Below, in pieces: positions 55,207 to 62,906 of a stretch of DNA of 64,000 nucleotides. Source of the stretch: Flavobacterium sp. Sd200 (GTDB lineage: Bacteria > Bacteroidota > Bacteroidia > Flavobacteriales > Flavobacteriaceae); NCBI RefSeq assembly GCF_009826935.1, contig NZ_WUMN01000002.1, positions 62,001 through 126,000 on the forward strand, written 5' to 3'. Every line of letters begins with the position of its first letter. Positions within the stretch are counted from its first letter, which is position 1. The position numbers and the translations under genes were made by a program. The notes beneath the pieces are model-generated. The model was not told the DNA's origin. It made no database searches and worked only from the letters and a program-made list of their open reading frames with translations.

Positions 55207-55794
55207 CTAATAGTACAACCTGAAATCGAGCATTTTACACAATGCATAATATTTTTGATGAAGCTCTTCGACTATTTCAAACATATCATCCATGTCTTCA
55301 AAGAGACTAAAGAATGCTTTATCTAAACCGCTGCTGCTCATTCCGCCTGAAGCAAACCCATAGCCTGAAACTGCCTTGGCTCCTGTTATATCTAAAAAAT
55401 ACTGAGCTTCTTCTTCATTTAGGTCAAGGGGCTTAGCGTTAGCAAAATGCAGTATCTTGCCTTTAAGCTTTCCTTCAAAAAGTTCAGCTACCTCTTCCAT
55501 GCTGTAATAATAGTTGTTCAGGCAAATATTATTGCCCTCTCCCGGCATAACGAGGTATATTATTTCGTAATTCTTAAAATTATGGTCATCATAGAGCAAT
55601 GCCCCAAGGCTTTCTTCAAGCCCTTCAATAGAGTCGCAGGTCTTGTATATACTTCCTACACCCTGATTAAAAGCAAGCTCTTCAAGACTTTTAACTACAC
55701 TTGTAGTTGTTTCGTTCTCCACATCGGGTACAGCCTCAAGGCAAAAAATAAACTTTTCGGGGTCGTGGCTGTATCGCTGCAAGTTATTATCCAT
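55207..55794 (-). CDS. Uncharacterised 195-aa protein (possible degenerate caspase/CHAT-like fold)
   Basis: I recognise no named family. The protein is cytoplasmic, acidic and compact. Alternating strands and helices include FIFCLEAVPDVENETTTSV, YEIIYLVMPGEGNNICLNNYYYS and GKILHFANAKPLDLNEEEAQYFLDITGAKAVSGYGFASGG. That order (hydrophobic strand, small loop, later hydrophobic strand then helix) resembles caspase/CHAT-like proteins in outline. The catalytic His and Cys expected in those loops are replaced (GEG and FANA), so it would be an inactive relative at best. It lies 87 bases upstream of the PAS gene on the same strand. Confidence 0.55.
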   Translation of the reverse strand: MDNNLQRYSHDPEKFIFCLEAVPDVENETTTSVVKSLEELAFNQGVGSIYKTCDSIEGLEESLGALLYDDHNFKNYEIIYLVMPGEGNNICLNNYYYSMEEVAELFEGKLKGKILHFANAKPLDLNEEEAQYFLDITGAKAVSGYGFASGGMSSSGLDKAFFSLFEDMDDMFEIVEELHQKYYALCKMLDFRLYY

Positions 55795-55902
55795 CTGTAA
55801 AATAAGTATTAAAATGGTAAAAAAGATGGCGGCAGGTTACCTCAAAGATACAAAAAACAGGCTAACCGAACCTTAAGCCCGGTTTTAGTTTATTGTTAAA
55901 AC

Positions 55903-55931
55903 AAAAAACTCTCCGGTTTCCCGAAGAGTTT
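55903..55931 (-). terminator. Terminator after the twin lipoprotein genes
   Basis: An 11-bp stem (AAACTCTCCGG with CCGAAGAGTTT, with one wobble) and a 4-base loop. On the minus strand a run of six T follows. Confidence 0.75.
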
Positions 55932-55957
55932 CTAATTATGTCGTCTTTATTTAAGAC

Positions 55958-56164
55958 TTATTTTTTAACTGTATCAGTAACAGTAGTAGTTGTAGAATCA
56001 GTAACTACAGTTGTAGTATCACCAGCAGGAGTTTCTACAGTTTCAACTACAGTAGAGTCAGTAGTTGTAGTTTCCGGTGTAGCTTCAGCTTCTTTTTTAC
56101 CGCAGCTTGTGAAAGAAAGTGTAGTAGCTAATACTACAGCGCTTAAAACGATTGCTTTTTTCAT
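55958..56164 (-). CDS. Small Thr/Val-rich lipoprotein, copy 1
   Basis: A 68-aa lipoprotein with a signal peptide ending at the lipobox FTSC21. The mature part is almost only Thr, Val, Glu, Asp and Ala (TTTTDSTVVETVETP, DTTTVVTDST). The function is unknown; such tails are often flexible surface or periplasmic linkers. A 41-base segment (56034-56074) is identical to the neighbouring copy, which points to recent duplication or gene conversion. It is downstream of copy 2 with a 28-base gap, likely in one transcript. Confidence 0.78.
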   Translation of the reverse strand: MKKAIVLSAVVLATTLSFTSCGKKEAEATPETTTTDSTVVETVETPAGDTTTVVTDSTTTTVTDTVKK

Positions 56165-56192
56165 GATTGTTATTTTTAGTAATTAATAGTTC

Positions 56193-56399
56193 TTAGTGAG
56201 CGTGGTTTGTTGTAAGTGTATCTGCAGCAGGAGCAGTAGCTGTAGTATCTGCAGCAACAGTTGTAGTATCAGCTACAGGAGCCTCTACAGTTTCAACTAC
56301 AGTAGAGTCAGTAGTTGTAGTTTCAGTTTCAGCTTTTTTCTCACCGCAGCTAACAAGTGCAGTAGCAACAAATGCGCTTAGTACAATTAGTTTTTTCAT
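56193..56399 (-). CDS. Small Thr/Val-rich lipoprotein, copy 2
   Basis: A 68-aa paralogue with the lipobox LVSC18 and a similar Thr-rich mature part (TTTTDSTVVETVEAP, then a TTTVAADTTATAP run and the end TNHAH). It is the first gene of the pair, reading away from the histidine kinase gene. A TACATTTG -7 box lies at 56440-56447. The shared 41-base block sits at 56284-56324 here. The function is unknown. Confidence 0.78.
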   Translation of the reverse strand: MKKLIVLSAFVATALVSCGEKKAETETTTTDSTVVETVEAPVADTTTVAADTTATAPAADTLTTNHAH

Positions 56400-56439
56400 G
56401 ACCTATATTTTTAAATTGTTTATTTCAGTAAATATGATG

Positions 56440-56447
56440 CAAATGTA
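56440..56447 (-). promoter_or_regulatory. Probable -7 box of the twin lipoprotein genes
   Basis: On the minus strand the sequence reads TACATTTG, an exact consensus match, about 40 bases upstream of the copy 2 start. No standard TTG is found at the usual distance upstream; TTCTG about 24 bases away is the nearest relative. Confidence 0.45.
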
Positions 56448-56497
56448 TCTTGTTTATGCACTCCTTAATTACAGAAGTGGTGAAACTGTGTTTTGAC

Positions 56498-56531
56498 TTG
56501 GTAAAAGCAATAGGAAAAGCATATAAATTTG
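56498..56531 (+). promoter_or_regulatory. Promoter of the histidine kinase gene
   Basis: TTG at 56498-56500 and TAAATTTG at 56524-56531 are separated by 23 bases. Transcription would start near 56538, so the ATG at 56561 is preferred over the upstream in-frame ATG at 56450. Confidence 0.5.
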
Positions 56532-56560
56532 TTTTACTTTACATTGCTAATACTAAAAAA

Positions 56561-58375
56561 ATGCATCGTCACTCAGTTTTACTGCTGTTTTTAACCATAG
56601 TTCTTTTGCATTCCGGCCATGCAAAGGCTCAGGACAGCCTGTCTCAAAAAAAGGAAACCCCGGCCGAAATTAAAAAGGCCACAAACAATCTTGAACGCAG
56701 TTTAATTGAAAACGACAACTCTAAAATTGCACAAAACTATGAGCTGTTGGCACAGGAACTGGCCGATAAGGAAGAGCTTGTAAAAGCCCAGGAATATTTA
56801 TTTAAGGCCTTAGAAATTTATACCAATGCCAAAGATGTTGCTGCGCGCGCGCGCGTAATGAGAAATATTGCCAAAACACAGGAGTTTAATAACAAATGGC
56901 GTACAGCATCTAAAAACTATAAAGCCGCCGCCGAAACTGCCATTAACCTTACCAATAAGACCCTGAATTTAAACGACTATAACAGGCTTAAAAGTTCGGG
57001 TAATGCAACTTTACAGCAAAAGTATCTTAACGCCAACCTCCTGCTTCTTAAAAAGGAGAACAAAAAAAGCGAAATAGCCGATGCTTATATACAGCTTGCT
57101 CTGCTAAACCTTAAAAAGAGCGATACTATTAATGCCATTGAAGCTTACAGGCAGGCAATGCCCTATGCTAAAAATGTGCCAGCGAAAGTAAACCGGATTT
57201 ACAGCAATATTGCAAAACTACAGGCCGCCGGAAAGCATTATGATGACACAGTTCTTACGATAAAACAATTGCTAAGCGAAGCTGAAAAAAATAAAGACTT
57301 AGGTATCCAAATAGAACAGCTCAGGTATATTGCCACCATTTACTTTGCCCAAAATGAGATTGAAAAAGCAACCGATGCTTTAAAGGAATCTTATAAAATT
57401 GCATCATCATCAGGTAAAACCTTTGAGGCCCAGGAGAGTCTTTTACTGCTGACAGACTATTACAACTCTACTGGCAATGACAGCATAAGCTTGGGGTTGT
57501 ATGAAGAGTTTACAAAAAATTTGGACCGAATTATTCTTTCAGACCACTCGCTTACCGATGCCAAAACATTTAAGGTTACTGAAGAACGAATTCGCAGGCT
57601 TGAAAGTGAAAAGATGTTTAAAGATGAGCTCATTACCCGTAAAAATTCTTTCAACTATTTTTTGCTTGGAGCTATGATGCTGCTCATGCTGTTCTTTGCA
57701 TTTATTATAAAAGCCCTGTACTCTATCAAAACCAAAAACAAAGAAATAGCGCTACAGTCGTTAAGGCGCGAAATGAATCCGCATTTTTTATTCAACAGCC
57801 TTAACAGTGTAAATCAGTTTATTGCACAAAACAACGAGCTGGAGGCCAACAAATACCTTACCTCCTACTCTAACCTGATGCGCAATACTATGGAGAACTC
57901 TAACAAAGACTTTGTAACTTTGGCTAACGAAACAGAGAACCTTACCAAATATTTGGAATTGGAGCATTTGCGGTTTAAAGACAAGTTCGATTTTAAAATT
58001 ACTGTAGATGAGAACCTCGACCCCGATACAGTTTGGGTGCCTAACATGATAGTACAACCGCACCTTGAAAATGCAATATGGCACGGACTTCGCTATAAAG
58101 AGACCAAAGGTTTGCTAAAGATGGACATAGTGGCCGAAGGCAAAAAAATAATTATTACCATTGACGACGATGGTATTGGACCAACCAAAAGCAGCGAGCT
58201 TAAAACTCATAACCAAAGGGCTCACGAATCGAGGGGGTTAACGAACACTAAAGAAAGGATGACGCTTTTAAACGAGCTGTACAAAACCAAAATGAACTTT
58301 ACCATGACCGAGAAACAAAGCCCGAAAACCGGAACGGTTGTAAAGATCGAATTTCCTTTAATATACAAGCCATGA
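56561..58375 (+). CDS. Sensor histidine kinase with TPR sensor region (LytS/YehU type)
   Basis: A 604-aa kinase with a hydrophobic signal-like N-terminus (SVLLLFLTIVLLHSGHAKAQ). About 300 residues of TPR-like helical repeats follow, then one membrane segment (FLLGAMMLLMLFFAFIIKAL). The kinase domain has the phospho-acceptor His408 in MNPHFLFNSLNSVNQFI, N-box IVQPHLENAIWHGL and a G-box DDDGIGP. The periplasmic TPR region would be the sensor. The stop overlaps the response regulator start (ATGA). The frame is open to 56450, but the promoter at 56498-56531 supports ATG 56561. Confidence 0.92.
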   Translation: MHRHSVLLLFLTIVLLHSGHAKAQDSLSQKKETPAEIKKATNNLERSLIENDNSKIAQNYELLAQELADKEELVKAQEYLFKALEIYTNAKDVAARARVMRNIAKTQEFNNKWRTASKNYKAAAETAINLTNKTLNLNDYNRLKSSGNATLQQKYLNANLLLLKKENKKSEIADAYIQLALLNLKKSDTINAIEAYRQAMPYAKNVPAKVNRIYSNIAKLQAAGKHYDDTVLTIKQLLSEAEKNKDLGIQIEQLRYIATIYFAQNEIEKATDALKESYKIASSSGKTFEAQESLLLLTDYYNSTGNDSISLGLYEEFTKNLDRIILSDHSLTDAKTFKVTEERIRRLESEKMFKDELITRKNSFNYFLLGAMMLLMLFFAFIIKALYSIKTKNKEIALQSLRREMNPHFLFNSLNSVNQFIAQNNELEANKYLTSYSNLMRNTMENSNKDFVTLANETENLTKYLELEHLRFKDKFDFKITVDENLDPDTVWVPNMIVQPHLENAIWHGLRYKETKGLLKMDIVAEGKKIIITIDDDGIGPTKSSELKTHNQRAHESRGLTNTKERMTLLNELYKTKMNFTMTEKQSPKTGTVVKIEFPLIYKP

Positions 58376-59121
58376 TGACATTTAATAAAATAAAGAGCGT
58401 TATTGTAGAAGATGAAACCGCAGCAAGAGAGGTGCTGCGCAGCTATCTTACAAAATATTGCCCACAGATAGAGATTGTTGGCGAAGCACAAAACAGCCGG
58501 GAAGCCGTGCCTTTACTGCATGAACTTAAACCGCAGCTTGTTTTTCTTGACGTGGAAATGCCGTTTGGCAATGCCTTCGATGTACTTGAGGCGTGTAGTG
58601 ACCTATCGTTTGAAACTATTTTTGTAACTGCTTTTTCTGATTATTCTTTAAAGGCACTTAATATGAGTGCTGCTTATTACCTGCTTAAGCCTATAAGCAT
58701 AGAAGAGCTTATTGCAGCCGTAAACAAAGTGCATCAACAAATAATGAATAAAGAGCTGTTTGACCGCAACCGTATTATTGTTGAGAATTACAAAGAGCCT
58801 AAATCCGAGAAACAACAGGTAATACTACCCACAATGGAGGGGTTTGAAATTGTAAAAATGGACGAGATTATTCGTCTTAAGGGCAATGGTAATTTTACCG
58901 ACCTGTATCTTACAAACGGATCAAAGAAAATGGCCTGCCGTTTTTTAAAACATTTTTCTGAGATGTTGCCCCTGCCCTTTTTAAGGGTACATAAGTCGCA
59001 TATTGTAAACCTCAACTTTGTAAAACTTTACAATAAGGGAGGATACATTACTCTGGACGATGGTGCTGAAGTAGAAATATCGCCAACCTATAAAGAAGAT
59101 TTTTTAAAGAATTTTAAATAA
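58372..59121 (+). CDS. LytTR-family response regulator
   Basis: A 249-aa response regulator. The receiver domain has an acidic cluster VEDE near residue 12 and the phosphorylated Asp60 in LVFLDVEMPFGNAFDVLE. The C-terminal ~100 residues are a LytTR DNA-binding domain (EGFEIVKMDEIIRLKGNGNFTDLYL, HFSEMLPLPFLRVHKSHIVN). It is translationally coupled to the kinase, forming a two-component system. Targets are unknown; the divergent twin lipoprotein genes are candidates because of their position. The start is ATG 58372 or 58375. Confidence 0.95.
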   Translation: MMTFNKIKSVIVEDETAAREVLRSYLTKYCPQIEIVGEAQNSREAVPLLHELKPQLVFLDVEMPFGNAFDVLEACSDLSFETIFVTAFSDYSLKALNMSAAYYLLKPISIEELIAAVNKVHQQIMNKELFDRNRIIVENYKEPKSEKQQVILPTMEGFEIVKMDEIIRLKGNGNFTDLYLTNGSKKMACRFLKHFSEMLPLPFLRVHKSHIVNLNFVKLYNKGGYITLDDGAEVEISPTYKEDFLKNFK

Positions 59122-59133
59122 AATAGACTACAA

Positions 59134-60435
59134 TTATTTCAACAAAGCTTCAGCAACACTTTTACCACTTGTAAGTGCGGCCTCTATGGTGCCCATAGCA
59201 GCACCATCATATAAATACTCTCCTGCAAAAAATAAGGTTTGTTCAACAGGTTGCAGCAAAGTTTTTCTTGCGTGTGCACTCTCAACTTTATCGTAAGCAT
59301 ATGAGCCATAAGTAAAAGGCTCTGTCGTCCAGTTAGCCACATGCCAGGCTTTCAGTTTATTTTTAAGCTCGTCTATGCTCATTTTAAAAACATGTCCTAA
59401 CGAACTTAAAGTTAACTGCAGAATGTCATCAGCAGAGATGTCTTTTAGTTTTTGCGCTGGCGGACCACCTACCCAACCTGTTAATAGTGGACTATGAGCA
59501 GGTGCCTGTGTCCAGAATGTGGGTACATCTTCATCCGCAAATAGAAATCCCATAGTACTAAGGCCTCCTCCCGCAAGTTTGGTAACTGCTTCGCTCTCCC
59601 AAAACACATCGTCAAATTCCAACAGTATTTTTAACACCGATCCAAATCCTATATTTTTAAAAGCCATGGTTTGCTCCGGTATGGGTGGCAAAAACTGCAA
59701 AGCACCTACAGCATGATGTGGCAATTTCAGTACACCTAACGGCAAGGCGATAATAACTTTCCCGGCTTCATAAACAACATTGTTAGTACATACTACTTTT
59801 ACACTGCCCTTGTTCCATAGTATCTCCCGGGCTATGGTGTTAAGCAAAATAGTGTTCCCTAAATCTGCACAAACATGCTCAAGATAATCTATGAGCGCAC
59901 CATAACCACCAGTAACTCTATTTTGAGCATCTGTATCTTCGTGGTTCCATTCATTGCGCAAAGAAAATGAGCTGGCATCGTGCACATCGGCAGTGTCATA
60001 GCCGGATACATAACCCTCTACCTGAGCACACATTTTGGCATACTCCTGTCCTGCAAAGTTTTGCTGCAAAAAATCATAAAAAGGCATATCTTCCTGCAAG
60101 GCATTAAGCTTTTCAAGCAATTCATCCCAACGCTCTACAAACTCATTGCTCTGTTCGAAAGTATCGTTATGGCACTGCCACATTTCAAAATCGACAGGTG
60201 CAGTTGCTATACCTGCTTCTTTGAGCAATCCAAGTGTTAGCGGCAGGTTGCCATGAACAAATTCTGCCCCCAGTTCAGTGGGGGCAGAAAAGTTTTTTGT
60301 AATAGTATGTACACGCCCTCCAAGACGGTTTCGGGCTTCAAGTATAGTGATGGTTTTACCTTGCTTTGCCAAGGTGTAGGCCGCCATTAATCCGGCAGCA
60401 CCGCCTCCAATTATAATAACATCTGTAGCTTTCAT
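59134..60435 (-). CDS. Flavin-dependent amine oxidase-like oxidoreductase
   Basis: A 433-aa FAD protein of the amine oxidase family. The dinucleotide-binding loop VIIIGGGAAGLMAAYTL is at residues 6-22, followed by LEARNRLGGRVHT. Near the end is FFAGEYLYDGAAMGTIEAAL, the second FAD motif. Family members oxidise monoamines, polyamines or carotenoid-like substrates, so the substrate is unclear. ATG 60435 was chosen because the glycine loop follows directly; the upstream frame (MLLHFKQ) adds nothing recognisable. Confidence 0.92.
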   Translation of the reverse strand: MKATDVIIIGGGAAGLMAAYTLAKQGKTITILEARNRLGGRVHTITKNFSAPTELGAEFVHGNLPLTLGLLKEAGIATAPVDFEMWQCHNDTFEQSNEFVERWDELLEKLNALQEDMPFYDFLQQNFAGQEYAKMCAQVEGYVSGYDTADVHDASSFSLRNEWNHEDTDAQNRVTGGYGALIDYLEHVCADLGNTILLNTIAREILWNKGSVKVVCTNNVVYEAGKVIIALPLGVLKLPHHAVGALQFLPPIPEQTMAFKNIGFGSVLKILLEFDDVFWESEAVTKLAGGGLSTMGFLFADEDVPTFWTQAPAHSPLLTGWVGGPPAQKLKDISADDILQLTLSSLGHVFKMSIDELKNKLKAWHVANWTTEPFTYGSYAYDKVESAHARKTLLQPVEQTLFFAGEYLYDGAAMGTIEAALTSGKSVAEALLK

Positions 60436-60502
60436 TTGTTTAAAATGTAGCAGCAAGATAGTAATTTTAAAACAACCGCTTATCCTATCTCAGCCTAAAC
60501 AA

Positions 60503-62905
60503 TTATTTTGAACTCAATGTTACTTTAGCTGTTTTTATAGTAGGTGAAGTAACCGTAAGCTCAATATCTCCTTTGTACTGAGTAGTTTTAACAATTACCA
60601 ATGCCTGCCCTTTCCATGCTTTTCTTTTTGCAGATACATAACTGTCGGTATCTTTAAGGTTGGCGTTTGCCGTACCCACAATTGTGCCTGCCCCATTAAT
60701 TTCAAAAGTTAAATCATTTTCGGCATTAGGTTGTATGTTGCCTTCTGCATCGGTAAGGGTTACGGTAATATAAGACAGATCCTGACCGTTTGCTTTAAGA
60801 ACGGTGCGATCGGCCGTTAGTTTTATTTGAGATGACTGTCCTGCGCTTTTTAAAACCGTATTTTCAACTTCTTTGCCATTTACTACGCCCACCGCTTTTA
60901 ACTGCCCCGATTGGTAAGGTATGCTAAACACTGCTTTAAACTCTTCATTTCGGGTAGTGGGTTTTTCGTCAACCAACTTCCCATCCTGATATAACCTAAC
61001 CGACGGATATTTAGAATACACTTCTACATCTATGCTCTTGCCCTCATGCCCCGGCCAGTTCCAGCTTTTCCATGTAGGCCATACTGACCATAGTGTTTCC
61101 TTTATTTCGCCATAATAACCGTTTGGCTCTTTAACTGCCAGATAGAGTTTTTCGCTATCGTTATACAGCATACTGCGATAGTGCGATATAGGCTTTCTCC
61201 AGCCTATCAAGTCTACATCGCCGCAATAGGCACCGTGCCAAGGAAAAAGGTCACGTTCCCAATGTTCGCCCTTAGGGTCGCCTTCATAGTAATACCTGCC
61301 AATGCCCGACTCGCCAAGATAATCCATAGCCGTCCAAACAAAATCTCCAATAATATAAGGGTTATCGTTAACGGCTGTCCAGTTTTTGAATGCCTCCCGC
61401 GGGTACGATTCAGTTTGTACAATAATGCGCGAGGGTACCCTTTCGTGGTCGCTCGCCGCCTTATGCATTTGGTAATTATACCCGCCAATATCGTGCAGGG
61501 CAAATAAAGGGTCAAAAATTTCCCATTCCTTATCCCAGGTGGTCATGGCAGATGTTACCGGCCTCGAAGGGTCAATTTTCCTTACAAGGTTGGCAAACTT
61601 AAATGCCGTTTGTAATGCGTCGAGCGATTTACGTTCAATAATTTCGTTACCAATGCTCCACATGATTATTGACGGATGGTTCCTATCTCTTTCCACAAGC
61701 GCGCGAATGTCTTCCTGCCACCATTTATCTATGTAAAGCGAATAGTCGTAGGTGTTTTTCTTTTCCCTCCAGCCGTCAAAGCTTTCATCTATTACCATAA
61801 GCCCTAACTCATCGCACGCCTGTAAAAAAGCTTCCGATGGCGGATTGTGGCTCGTCCTAATTGCATTAAAACCTGCTTCTTTCAGCAGTTCCACTTTTTT
61901 AAACTCGGCACGGTCATAGGCCGCTGCCCCGAGTGGGCCGTTGTCGTGGTGCACACACCCGCCGTTAATAAGCGTAGGATGACCGTTTAATACAAAAACT
62001 TTCTCTGCACTGTATTCTGCTTTTTTTATACCGAAAGGAATTGCCACTTCGTCAATCACAGTAGTGCCATTCAGTACCTGTACCACAGCACGGTAAAGGT
62101 TTGGAGTATCAGGAGACCATAAATTGGGCGACTTAACCGCAACGCTAAACTCAGTTTGCTGCTTGGTACTTGCAGCAATATCCGAGACAGTCTGAGTTTT
62201 GCCAACCAGTTTATTATTCTTATCATAGAGCCTTACAGCCACCTGAACTTTTTGTGCGCCTGCAGTTTCGTTTTGCAGGTTTACTTTTATACTTACTGTT
62301 GCTTCTTTCTTTTCAGCCTGCGGTGTGGTTATGGCAACGCCCCATGGAGCAACGTGCACAGGGTTTGTACTGATAAGCCACACATGGCGGTATATACCCG
62401 ACCCGCTGTACCAACGGCAGTTTTTTTGCTGTGAATTATCTACCCTTACGGCAACTGTATTTTTCTGTCCTATTTTTATATAAGGTGTAACATCATAATA
62501 AAAAGATGAGTAGCCATAAGGTCTTATTCCTAAAGAAGTTCCGTTAACAAACACCTCAGCATTCATGTAAACCCCTTCAAAATAAAGGCTTAGCTTTTTA
62601 TCTTTTTGACTCGGTTCAACAGTAAAAGTTTTGCGGTACCAGCCTATACCGGCAGGCAAATATCCGCCATCGTTACCCATGGGGTGTTTGGCATCAAAGT
62701 TCCCCTCAATGCTCCAGTCATGCGGCACGCTGAGCGACCGCCAACCTGAATCGTCAAAGTTTTGTTGCTGTGCATCAGGATAATCGCCCAGTTTAAACTT
62801 CCAGTCAAAATCAAAATTGGTTTTTCTGCCTGAAGATTGGGCATATAATAGGTTAGCACTTACCAGGGTAAGTGCTAACAGTATAACATATTTAATTCTA
62901 TTCAT
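60503..62905 (-). CDS. Family 2 glycoside hydrolase (beta-galactosidase-type), secreted
   Basis: An 800-aa GH2 enzyme with a signal peptide ending near residue 22 (...ANLLYAQ). The sugar-binding N-terminal domain, the beta-sandwich and the TIM barrel are present. The acid/base is Glu421 in IIMWSIGNEIIER, and the nucleophile is Glu499 in IIVQTESYPRE. The C-terminus is a DUF4982-like segment plus an Ig-like domain. ATG 62905 (MNRIKYVILL) was taken instead of 62920. Only a TAA and a base separate it from the upstream DUF2264 gene. Confidence 0.93.
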   Translation of the reverse strand: MNRIKYVILLALTLVSANLLYAQSSGRKTNFDFDWKFKLGDYPDAQQQNFDDSGWRSLSVPHDWSIEGNFDAKHPMGNDGGYLPAGIGWYRKTFTVEPSQKDKKLSLYFEGVYMNAEVFVNGTSLGIRPYGYSSFYYDVTPYIKIGQKNTVAVRVDNSQQKNCRWYSGSGIYRHVWLISTNPVHVAPWGVAITTPQAEKKEATVSIKVNLQNETAGAQKVQVAVRLYDKNNKLVGKTQTVSDIAASTKQQTEFSVAVKSPNLWSPDTPNLYRAVVQVLNGTTVIDEVAIPFGIKKAEYSAEKVFVLNGHPTLINGGCVHHDNGPLGAAAYDRAEFKKVELLKEAGFNAIRTSHNPPSEAFLQACDELGLMVIDESFDGWREKKNTYDYSLYIDKWWQEDIRALVERDRNHPSIIMWSIGNEIIERKSLDALQTAFKFANLVRKIDPSRPVTSAMTTWDKEWEIFDPLFALHDIGGYNYQMHKAASDHERVPSRIIVQTESYPREAFKNWTAVNDNPYIIGDFVWTAMDYLGESGIGRYYYEGDPKGEHWERDLFPWHGAYCGDVDLIGWRKPISHYRSMLYNDSEKLYLAVKEPNGYYGEIKETLWSVWPTWKSWNWPGHEGKSIDVEVYSKYPSVRLYQDGKLVDEKPTTRNEEFKAVFSIPYQSGQLKAVGVVNGKEVENTVLKSAGQSSQIKLTADRTVLKANGQDLSYITVTLTDAEGNIQPNAENDLTFEINGAGTIVGTANANLKDTDSYVSAKRKAWKGQALVIVKTTQYKGDIELTVTSPTIKTAKVTLSSK

Positions 62906-62906
62906 T

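Noticed and set aside
56450..56560. Longer N-terminus of the histidine kinase starting at 56450
   Set aside because: The TTG/TAAATTTG promoter pair lies inside this stretch, and the ATG at 56561 starts a clean signal-like segment.
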